Below, in pieces: positions 1 to 5,232 of a DNA stretch of 13,939 bases. Numbering within the stretch: the stretch's first letter is position 1; every line of letters starts with the position of its first letter. Source of the DNA: Calditrichota bacterium (GTDB lineage Bacteria > Zhuqueibacterota > Zhuqueibacteria > Oleimicrobiales > Geothermoviventaceae); NCBI GenBank assembly GCA_013152765.1, contig JAADFT010000019.1, positions 1 through 13,939 of the forward strand, in the 5' to 3' direction. The notes under the pieces are model-generated. The model had not been told where the DNA came from. It saw only the letters and a program-made list of their open reading frames with translations, and did not search any database. The translations under genes and the position numbers were made by a program.

Positions 1-456
1 CGGCAGGGCTTTGCGGCCACGCCCGAACCGCGGCCGGATGTGCTTTTGCCATTCGGTCGCGCGGCCGTTCGACGGGAGGGACGCGATTTGACGGTCGTTA
101 CGTGGGGCATGCTGGTGCACCGGAGTCTGGAAGCCGCCAGGGTTCTTGCCGAGGAGGGCGTGGATCTGGAGGTTGTGGACATTCGAACGATCAACCCGCT
201 GGATTTCGAGACGATCGCGGCGTCTGTGCGCAGAACGAACCGCGCTCTTGTGGTACACGAAGACAGCCTGACCGCGGGTTTCGGCGCGGAAATCGCAGCG
301 CGCATTGCTGACGAGCTCTTCACGGTGCTGGATGCCCCCGTGCGACGCGTGGCTGCCCTGGACACGCCGATTCCGTTCAACCCGAAGCTGGAAGCGCGGG
401 TGCTTCCGCAGACAGCGGACATTGTGGAGGCGGCGCGGGAACTGGCGCGCTTCTGA
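1..456 (+). CDS. 2-oxo-acid dehydrogenase E1, beta-type C-terminal part (5' end outside window)
   Basis: The frame is open from base 1 and stops with TGA at 454-456, so only the last 151 residues are seen. They form the transketolase C-terminal domain of a thiamine-diphosphate E1 beta subunit: LTVVTWGMLVHRSLEAA, then VVDIRTINPLD, VVHEDSLTAGFGAEIAA and LDAPVRRVAALDTPIPF. This domain helps hold the E1 heterotetramer together and contributes to the E2 contact. The same landmarks recur in the complete E1 beta at 1558-2535, so the two are paralogues, clearly diverged. The wording PFGRAAVRREG...VTWG and ALDTPIPF...VLPQ resembles the single-chain alpha-beta fused E1 proteins of Bacteroidota and Acidobacteriota. 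The missing part may therefore be either a beta subunit or a fused E1; this is inference from memory of the family. The next gene starts 58 bases downstream, so co-transcription is likely. Confidence 0.85.
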   Translation, partial: RQGFAATPEPRPDVLLPFGRAAVRREGRDLTVVTWGMLVHRSLEAARVLAEEGVDLEVVDIRTINPLDFETIAASVRRTNRALVVHEDSLTAGFGAEIAARIADELFTVLDAPVRRVAALDTPIPFNPKLEARVLPQTADIVEAARELARF

Positions 457-514
457 ACACCGGAGTTTTGTCTGGCTTTGAGGAAGTTGTTTGCTTACAC
501 AACGGTGACTTGCC

Positions 515-1489
515 ATGCCGAAAAAGAAGACGAGTCTCACCAAAGAGCAGAAGCTTGAGCTCTACTACCTGCTGAAACTGACGCGGGCAGTTGAAGAAAC
601 GGTCGTTCGCCTTTACAAGCAGGGTCGCGTGGTCGGCGGCGTTTACCTGAGCCGCGGGATGGAAGCGGCCTCTGTGGGTGCGGCCTACGCCCTGGAGCGC
701 GACGACATTTTGTTTCCGATTCACCGCGACACGGGCGCACACCTGGCCAAGGGCCAGTCCCCCAAGGCGATCTTTCTCCAGTACTTGGGGCGTGCAGACT
801 CGCCCTCGCGCGGTCGGGACCCGGGCATTCACTTTTCGGACCGCAGCCTCAACGTCGTCGGCAACATCAGTCACTTAGGCTCGATGATCCCGGTGGCTGT
901 CGGCGCGGCCATGGCCATGAAGCTGGCCGGGAAGAAAAACGTGTCGCTGAACTTCATCGGCGAGGGCGGCTCCAACATCGGCGATTTTCACGAAGGGTTG
1001 AACCTGGCCGCCGTGCAGAAAGCGCCGTTCATTCTCGTGGTCGAGAACAACCAGTTTGCCTACTCGACGCCGACGCACCTGGAGTACGCCTGTGAGAACA
1101 TCGTCGACCGCGCAGTGGGCTACGGCATTCCCGGCGAGCTGGTGGACGGCACGGACGTGGTGGTAGTTTACGAGGCCGTGAAGAAAGCGGTAGAGCGCGC
1201 ACGGCGTGGCGAGGGACCAACGCTGATCGAGGCCAAAATGATGCGGCTGACCGGCCACTCGGCGCACGACGACGCGAAGTACGTGCCGGAAGAGCTGAAA
1301 AAACAGTGGGAACAGAAGGACCCCATCCTGGTGATGCGGCGGCGACTGGAGGCGGAGGGGCTTTTAGACGAGAAGGTTGAGAAGGAAATCGACCAGCGGA
1401 TCGAGCGCGAAATCGAAGAAGCGGTGGAACAGGCCCTGGCGAGTCCGCTGCCGAAGCCAGAGGAAGCAGCAGAAGGGGTGTACGCGTAG
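515..1489 (+). CDS. 2-oxo-acid (branched-chain/pyruvate type) dehydrogenase E1 component, alpha subunit
   Basis: This 324-residue protein is a thiamine-diphosphate-dependent E1 alpha subunit. With E1 beta it decarboxylates a 2-oxo acid and transfers the acyl group to lipoyl-E2 in the cytoplasm. Landmarks are RAVEETVVRLYKQGRVVGG (24-42), HRDTGAHLAKG (70-80), RGRDPGIHFSD (99-109), the diphosphate/Mg motif from G149 to N178-N179 (GEGGSNIGDFHEG...VVENNQFAYSTP) and GHSAHDD (247-253), the active-site loop. The spacing between the glycine pair and NN is the normal 26 residues. The second motif position is Glu150 where the family usually has Asp (GDG). The length is usual. The ATG start has a modest GGTGA six bases upstream. 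The substrate (pyruvate or branched-chain oxo acids) cannot be settled; the partner beta subunit looks branched-chain-like. The E1 beta gene follows after 68 bases. Confidence 0.93.
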   Translation: MPKKKTSLTKEQKLELYYLLKLTRAVEETVVRLYKQGRVVGGVYLSRGMEAASVGAAYALERDDILFPIHRDTGAHLAKGQSPKAIFLQYLGRADSPSRGRDPGIHFSDRSLNVVGNISHLGSMIPVAVGAAMAMKLAGKKNVSLNFIGEGGSNIGDFHEGLNLAAVQKAPFILVVENNQFAYSTPTHLEYACENIVDRAVGYGIPGELVDGTDVVVVYEAVKKAVERARRGEGPTLIEAKMMRLTGHSAHDDAKYVPEELKKQWEQKDPILVMRRRLEAEGLLDEKVEKEIDQRIEREIEEAVEQALASPLPKPEEAAEGVYA

Positions 1490-1557
1490 CAGCTCGGCGG
1501 GCAGAAGGCCCGGCGGTGGAAGTCGGGAAGGCAAGATGAGGCCAGAGGGAAGCTGAG

Positions 1558-2535
1558 ATGGCCGTGTTAACTTACCTGCAGGCAATTTCGGAAGGGATGC
1601 GCGAGGAAATGCGCCGCGACGAATCCGTTGTGCTCCTCGGCGAGGACATCGGCGTGTACGGCGGCGCTTTCAAGGTCACAAAGGGATTCATCGACGAGTT
1701 CGGCCCGAAGCGTGTCATCGACACGCCCATTTCGGAGTCCGCCATCGTGGGCGCAGCAGTTGGGATGGCGCTGTACGGGTTCCGACCGATCGCCGAAATT
1801 CAATTTGCGGATTTCATCACGGTTGCGTACAATCAGATCGTGCAGAACGCCGCCACGATTCACTACCGTTACGGTTTTCCGGTGCCAATCGTGGTACGGG
1901 CGCCGTCCGGAGCTGGTGTGCACGGCGGACCCTTCCACTCGCAAAATCCGGAGGCGCTTTTTACCCACGTGCCCGGATTGAAGGTGGTGGCGCCCTCCAC
2001 GCCTGCCGACGCCAAGGGCCTGCTGAAGGCAGCAGTACGGGATGACAACCCGGTCCTGTACTTCGAGCACAAGTACCTCTACCGGCGGATCAAGGGCGAG
2101 GTGCCGGAGGACGACGATTTCACCGTGCCGATCGGCGTGGCCGATGTGAAGCGCCCGGGGCGCGACGCCACGGTGATCACGTACGGCAGCACCGTGCACA
2201 CGGCGCTGCAGGCGGCCGAGGACCTGAGCGCGGAAGGCGCAGAGGTGGAAGTGCTGGACCTTCGGACCTTGCGGCCCTACGACGAACAGGCCATCCTGGA
2301 TTCGGTCGGTCGCACGAACCGTGTTCTGGTGTTGCACGAGGCGAGCAAAACAGGTGGTGTCGGCGCCGAGATCGCGGCCTTCATCACCGAGAACGCGTTT
2401 GAAAAGCTCGATGCCCCTGTGATGCGTCTGGGCGGTCTCGACACACCTGTGCCGTACAGCCCACCTCTGGAGGAGTACTGGCTGCCTTCCAAAGAGAGGG
2501 TGGTCGGGGCGCTGCGAAGACTTTTGGAGTACTGA
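1558..2535 (+). CDS. 2-oxo-acid (branched-chain type) dehydrogenase E1 component, beta subunit
   Basis: This complete 325-residue E1 beta subunit pairs with the upstream alpha subunit. The N-terminal pyrimidine-binding domain shows VVLLGEDIGVYGGAFKVTKG (24-43) and DTPISESAIVGAAVGMA (55-71), with Glu60 as the expected thiamine-activating glutamate. QFADFITVAYNQIVQNAA follows. The stretch HGGPFHSQNPE (122-132) and the PGLKVVAPSTPADAKGLL region resemble branched-chain oxo-acid dehydrogenase beta subunits more than the AQHSQ form of pyruvate dehydrogenase. The C-terminal domain carries VITYGSTVHTALQAA and GLDTPVPYSPPLE. The ATG is preceded by AGAGGGA at good spacing. Residues and length look normal and no frameshift is visible. 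A matching E2 gene lies about 10 kb downstream at 12647, on the far side of the nuo cluster and thyX. The branched-chain assignment is inferred from motif style, not proven. Confidence 0.94.
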   Translation: MAVLTYLQAISEGMREEMRRDESVVLLGEDIGVYGGAFKVTKGFIDEFGPKRVIDTPISESAIVGAAVGMALYGFRPIAEIQFADFITVAYNQIVQNAATIHYRYGFPVPIVVRAPSGAGVHGGPFHSQNPEALFTHVPGLKVVAPSTPADAKGLLKAAVRDDNPVLYFEHKYLYRRIKGEVPEDDDFTVPIGVADVKRPGRDATVITYGSTVHTALQAAEDLSAEGAEVEVLDLRTLRPYDEQAILDSVGRTNRVLVLHEASKTGGVGAEIAAFITENAFEKLDAPVMRLGGLDTPVPYSPPLEEYWLPSKERVVGALRRLLEY

Positions 2536-2894
2536 CCGCCGGCATTTGGAAATGACTTTGCTTCTGCCCGCTACGTCAGGTTGCGGTGTTCGCTCACGAC
2601 CAGGCCCGGCACCGCTACGCAGCACCCAGTTGGGTTCGGCGCTGAGAGAGAGCGTTGTACAGTCTCGCTCATTCGAGCGGGTCTGAGGTGGCAGAGTTGG
2701 CAAGGCGGGGACAGTCGAACAGGCAGGAAAGCCCGAGTCGCTGAAGTCCCGCGCGTGGGGGAACACGTTACGCAATCGAGCAGCAAGTGCAAAGTACTGG
2801 CAACGCCAGGCGGCTTCGAGTGGATCTTTGAGAAAGCCTTTCCCGCCCGTGGCGAATGCTTGCAGGAGGGCGGGGTTCTGTGGAGGCGAGCCCG
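2536..2894. other. Non-coding gap between E1 beta and the half-ferritin gene
   Basis: No convincing gene is seen on either strand in these 359 bases. An open frame from 2581 on the + strand runs into the next gene, but it has no family likeness and an Arg/Gly/Ser-rich, shadow-like composition. A short hairpin is possible at 2666-2679 (CGCTC-ATTC-GAGCG). No clear terminator or promoter could be picked out. The 3' part holds two purine-rich Shine-Dalgarno-like stretches, AGGAGGG at 2864-2870 and GGAGG at 2882-2886, which serve the next gene. Confidence 0.6.
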
Positions 2895-3149
2895 ATGGAG
2901 CAGCACTACACCCGCGAAGAGCTGATGAGCATGCGCGACATTCTGCGCATCGCGATCCAGCGTGAAGAGGAAGCCTACGAGTTCTACCGGCGGGCTTTCG
3001 AGCAGTGTGCTACTGCCGCGGAGCGCAGGATGTTCGAGCGATTGATGCAACAGGAGCTCGAGCACAAGCGAATCCTCAGCGAGCAGCTCGAGGACATTGA
3101 AGCCCAGATGGACATCGACCGGGCGCTCTCGGAAGATTTTCCCCTCTGA
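2895..3149 (+). CDS. Small half-ferritin / rubrerythrin-like protein (84 aa)
   Basis: The 84-residue protein has two long helices of the ferritin-like fold. Helix 1 carries AIQREEEAYEFYRRA (20-34) and helix 2 carries FERLMQQELEHKRILSEQL (47-65). This is the ExxA..FY...ExxH signature of rubrerythrin-like and half-ferritin proteins: Glu24, Glu54 and His57, with Glu24 to Glu54 thirty residues apart as in that family. A normal rubrerythrin domain has four helices and two such motifs. Only one pair is present, so a dimer would be needed to build a di-iron site (inference). There is no signal peptide or membrane segment. Likely roles are iron binding, ferroxidase activity or peroxide defence. The start is the ATG with GGAGG eight bases upstream; an in-frame GTG at 2880 behind AGGAGGG is a real alternative. 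It sits alone between the E1 genes and nuoA, and no encapsulin gene is in view. Confidence 0.82.
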   Translation: MEQHYTREELMSMRDILRIAIQREEEAYEFYRRAFEQCATAAERRMFERLMQQELEHKRILSEQLEDIEAQMDIDRALSEDFPL

Positions 3150-3161
3150 ACCTCAACGTCT

Positions 3162-3184
3162 GGAACCCGGGAGCCCGGTTTTCC
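3162..3184 (+). terminator. Possible weak rho-independent terminator after the half-ferritin gene
   Basis: Twelve bases past the stop codon, AACCCGG (3164-3170) can pair with CCGGTT (3175-3180) around a GAGC loop, with one bulged C, and a TTTT run begins at 3179. Outer GGAA/TTCC can lengthen the stem. The stem is short and the T run is only four, so this is a tentative call. Confidence 0.4.
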
Positions 3185-3193
3185 TGATGCACT

Positions 3194-3220
3194 GCGAGAC
3201 AGTTGCTGTGTAAGTCTCGC
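3194..3220 (+). other. Inverted repeat in the nuo leader region
   Basis: GCGAGAC (3194-3200) and GTCTCGC (3214-3220) are perfect inverted repeats of seven bases around a 13-base spacer, extendable by one G-T pair. There is no T run after it, so it is not a typical terminator. It could be an RNA hairpin or a protein-binding dyad. The function is unknown. Confidence 0.4.
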
Positions 3221-3504
3221 GAAGCCGGTTCGGCCAGGGGAAGAGCAAAAAACTGCTGAAGGTGCTTGAGCGTCCGAGGGGCTGGCTCTGACAGGGTTTT
3301 TGAGTGACTGTGAAAGGCGAGGCTGACACGCCTGGTCTGGGAACGCACGGTTGGGGAAAGAATCGGGGGCTGCCTTCAACTTTTCTTGGATTTTTCTGTC
3401 GAGATTGTTAAACTCCAGCCTGATGTGGGGGACGTGTGTAACAGGCTTCTTCGGGATGAGCGTGTTGTTGGGTTGAAGCGGATTTGTCTCAAAGGGCTGC
3501 GACG
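3221..3504. other. Remainder of the non-coding region upstream of nuoA
   Basis: No credible open frame lies here on either strand. A second, poor stem (GTCCGAG 3272-3278 with CTCTGAC 3286-3292, one mismatch) is followed by TTTTT at 3297-3301. The segment around 3379-3414 is noticeably AT-richer than its surroundings and holds the best promoter candidate for the nuo operon. The leader would end with AAAGGG at 3491-3496, the nuoA ribosome binding site. Confidence 0.5.
3386..3414 (+). promoter_or_regulatory. Candidate sigma-70-like promoter for the nuo operon
   Basis: TTGGAT (3386-3391) and TAAACT (3409-3414) are separated by 17 bases, inside the AT-richest part of the leader. TTGGAT matches the -35 consensus at only three positions and TAAACT matches the -10 at four. 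Transcription from here would give a leader of about 80 bases to nuoA. The call rests on position and spacing and is weak. Confidence 0.3.
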
Positions 3505-3858
3505 ATGAATGACTTCACACCCGTCCTTTTGATGTTCCTGTTTGTTGCCTTCCTTGTGTTGTTCATGCTCGGTCTCAGCTTGCTTTTGGGGCCAAAGAAA
3601 AAGTCAGCGGTCAAGGGTGAGCCTTTCGAGACGGGCATGGTGCCTTTTGAACTTCCTGGCGATCGCTTCTCCATCCGATTCTACGTCATCGCCCTCCTTT
3701 TCATCGTTTTCGACGTCGAGCTCGTGTTTCTTTTTCCGTGGGCTGCCGTGTTCCGGCAGCTCGGCTGGTTTGGTTTCGCTGAGATGCTGGTCTTCATCGT
3801 CATCCTCGCTCTGGGGCTCATCTACGCGTGGAAAAAAGGAGCGCTGGAATGGGAGTGA
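3505..3858 (+). CDS. nuoA: NADH-quinone oxidoreductase subunit A
   Basis: NuoA is a small membrane subunit in the heel of complex I, next to NuoH and the quinone tunnel. The 117-residue protein has three hydrophobic helices (about 6-28, 57-80 and 90-108). It has the family landmarks FETGMVPFELPGDRFSIRFY (41-60), a variant of the usual YE(C/S)G loop, and IVFDVELVFLFPWA (67-80), whose acidic Asp70 and Glu72 lie in the second helix. The length is normal. I chose the ATG at 3505, with AAAGGG eight bases upstream; a TTG at 3484 in the same frame would add seven residues and has no good binding site. It is the first gene of the nuo cluster and overlaps nuoB by ten bases, which suggests translational coupling. 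Confidence 0.95.
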   Translation: MNDFTPVLLMFLFVAFLVLFMLGLSLLLGPKKKSAVKGEPFETGMVPFELPGDRFSIRFYVIALLFIVFDVELVFLFPWAAVFRQLGWFGFAEMLVFIVILALGLIYAWKKGALEWE

Positions 3859-4322
3859 GAGAACGCTTGGGCGAGAGCTTTTTCACGAGCCGGGTCGACA
3901 AGGTTGTGGCCTGGGCGCGGAAATGGTCTCTTTTCCCGTACCCTTTTGTGACTGCCTGTTGTGGCATGGAGTACATGGCTGTTTCGTCTGCCCACTACGA
4001 CCTGGACCGTTTTGGCGCGGCTTTTCCGCGTTTCACACCGCGGCAGGCTGACTTGTTGATGGTAGTTGGCACGATCAGCCACAAGATGGCACCCATTCTC
4101 AGGCGGGTGTACGACCAGATGACCGAGCCGAAATGGGTGATGGCGTTTGGCGTCTGTACCTGCACGGGTGGTTTCTACGACAACTACGCCACGGTGCAGG
4201 GCATCGACACCATCATCCCGGTGGACATCTACGTGCCCGGTTGCCCGCCCCGTCCGGAGGCCGTGATCAACGGCATCATGAAGCTGCAAGAGAAAATCGA
4301 GAAGATGAAGCAACCAATCTGA
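3849..4322 (+). CDS. nuoB: NADH-quinone oxidoreductase subunit B (N2 cluster subunit)
   Basis: NuoB carries the [4Fe-4S] cluster N2, the last electron carrier before quinone. In 157 residues it shows YPFVTACCGMEYMA (31-44) with the vicinal Cys37-Cys38, GVCTCTGGFYDNYA (101-114) with Cys103, and DIYVPGCPPRPEA (126-138) with Cys132. These are the four expected N2 ligands. An extra Cys105 sits two residues from Cys103, where many NuoB proteins read CxxSGG. The true start is the ATG at 3849, inside the last codons of nuoA, with AAAGGA eight bases upstream; the longer frame from a GTG at 3828 lacks a binding site. nuoC follows after seven bases. It is peripheral and faces the cytoplasm, docked on NuoD, NuoH and NuoI. 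Confidence 0.96.
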   Translation: MGVRERLGESFFTSRVDKVVAWARKWSLFPYPFVTACCGMEYMAVSSAHYDLDRFGAAFPRFTPRQADLLMVVGTISHKMAPILRRVYDQMTEPKWVMAFGVCTCTGGFYDNYATVQGIDTIIPVDIYVPGCPPRPEAVINGIMKLQEKIEKMKQPI

Positions 4323-4329
4323 GGGAGCA

Positions 4330-4824
4330 ATGGAAGCCAGCGAGCACCCCGCTGTACCCAAGCTTCAGCAAGCCTTCGGCGACAAAATTCTGGATGTCTA
4401 CACGTTTCGCGGCGACGTGGTGGTTGTTCTCGACCGAAGCGTGAATGTGGAGGCCTGCCAGCTCCTGCGCGACGACCCGGACCTGCTTTTCAACTTCCTG
4501 ATGGACCTCACCGCGGTGGATTACCTGAAATTCGGTCGCGAGCCGCGCTTCGAGGTGGTGTACAATCTGTACAGTTTGATGAAAAACCTGCGCCTGCGCC
4601 TGCGCGTGCCGGTGCCCGAGGAAGATCCCGTGGTTCGCACCGTTACGCATCTCTGGAAGGCGGCGGACTGGGCGGAGCGTGAGGTCTGGGACATGTTCGG
4701 GATCCGTTTCGAGGGGCATCCCAATCTGAAGCGGATTCTGCTCTACGAGGAGTTCGAAGGGCATCCGCTGCGGAAGGACTACCCGGTGAACAAACGTCAG
4801 CCGTTGATCGGGCCCAAGAACTGA
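4330..4824 (+). CDS. nuoC: NADH-quinone oxidoreductase subunit C (30 kDa)
   Basis: NuoC is the 30-kDa peripheral subunit that packs against NuoD in the connecting arm; it carries no cofactor. The 164-residue protein ends in the family signature HLWKAADWAEREVWDMFGI (107-125) followed by FEGHPNLKRILLYEEF (127-142) and GHPLRKDYP (144-152). The N-terminal half has the usual alpha/beta part with LLFNFLMDLTAVDY (52-65). It is a separate gene, not the NuoCD fusion of Escherichia coli. The start ATG is preceded by GAGGGA overlapping the nuoB stop, three to four bases away. After nuoC the tight packing breaks: a 138-base gap and a non-nuo gene come before nuoD. Confidence 0.95.
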   Translation: MEASEHPAVPKLQQAFGDKILDVYTFRGDVVVVLDRSVNVEACQLLRDDPDLLFNFLMDLTAVDYLKFGREPRFEVVYNLYSLMKNLRLRLRVPVPEEDPVVRTVTHLWKAADWAEREVWDMFGIRFEGHPNLKRILLYEEFEGHPLRKDYPVNKRQPLIGPKN

Positions 4825-4838
4825 GCCGTTGGGCTGTT

Positions 4839-4876
4839 GATCAGCGTTTGACGGCGCTGTCAGGTCGGCGATCAGC
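4839..4876. promoter_or_regulatory. Operator-like palindrome flanked by direct repeats in the nuoC to coiled-coil gap
   Basis: TGACGGCGCTGTCA (4849-4862) is palindromic at 12 of 14 positions, the two exceptions forming a G-T pair. The heptamer GATCAGC occurs on each side, at 4839-4845 and 4870-4876, 31 bases apart (about three helical turns). TTGACG inside it resembles a -35 box, but no acceptable -10 follows at the right distance. The arrangement looks like a protein-binding site that could regulate the next gene separately. No known regulator is recognised. Confidence 0.3.
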
Positions 4877-4962
4877 TCTTCGCTGCGTCGGCTGCCTCGT
4901 GGCTGTGGGTAAGGTGGGTTGATGTTGGGCAGTGCCAGGACCGAAACGAAAGGAGGGGGCAC

Positions 4963-5190
4963 ATGGACGAACTGATCCGCGTGCTCAAAGACGAGTTGGG
5001 ACGGATTGAGCGCAAGTTCGAGAAAATGGTTGAGGACGCTACCCAGCACCAGAGCGAGATTCTCGAGGCGCTGGAGAAGATCAACCGCGACCGCTCAACC
5101 TTCTCAAAAGCGATTGAGCGCCTGGAACGCCAGGTAGAGGAGTTGAGACTGGAAGTGGAGTCCATCAAGAATCAGCTTCGCCACTCGTAG
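4963..5190 (+). CDS. Small coiled-coil protein of unknown function within the nuo cluster (75 aa)
   Basis: I do not recognise this protein as any known complex I subunit. The 75 residues are almost entirely one predicted amphipathic helix rich in Glu, Arg, Lys and Leu, with no Cys, Pro or Trp, no membrane segment and no signal peptide. Hydrophobic positions follow a near-continuous heptad: 8, 12, 15, 19, 22, 26, then 33, 36, 40, 47, 50, 54, with a one-residue slip, then 58, 61, 65, 68 and 72. The start ATG is preceded by AAAGGAGGGG (4949-4958) at about five bases, by far the strongest ribosome binding site in the window, which suggests high expression. It lies between nuoC (138-base gap) and nuoD (42-base gap) in the same direction. 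An accessory, assembly or stabilising role for complex I is a guess from location only. Confidence 0.8.
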   Translation: MDELIRVLKDELGRIERKFEKMVEDATQHQSEILEALEKINRDRSTFSKAIERLERQVEELRLEVESIKNQLRHS

Positions 5191-5232
5191 CGCACCGCAG
5201 GGTGCTCCAGAAGACAGGAGAGAGTGGAGGAC

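Noticed and set aside
486..503. Hairpin GTTGT-TTGCTTAC-ACAAC ahead of the E1 alpha gene
   Set aside because: Five weak pairs with an 8-base loop and no T run; below what I would call a terminator or regulatory element.
2625..2690. TPP riboswitch-like string (GGGTTCGGCGCTGAGAGAG) downstream of thiamine-dependent E1 genes
   Set aside because: Only the CTGAGA core resembles the element. The second conserved half (ACC...GAACCTGATC...AATGCC) is absent downstream, and no thiamine gene follows.
2581..2925. 114-codon + strand frame overlapping the half-ferritin start
   Set aside because: No family resemblance, no good ribosome binding site, and it overlaps the start of a gene with clear motifs.
3150..3504. 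tRNA or small structured RNA gene in the nuoA leader or the 2536-2894 gap
   Set aside because: No T-loop GTTCRA block with matching acceptor stem and no CCA-type end could be found on either strand by eye.
4848..4877. TTGACG as a -35 box of an internal promoter for the coiled-coil gene
   Set aside because: No reasonable -10 sequence lies 15-19 bases downstream (the region reads GATCAGCTC).
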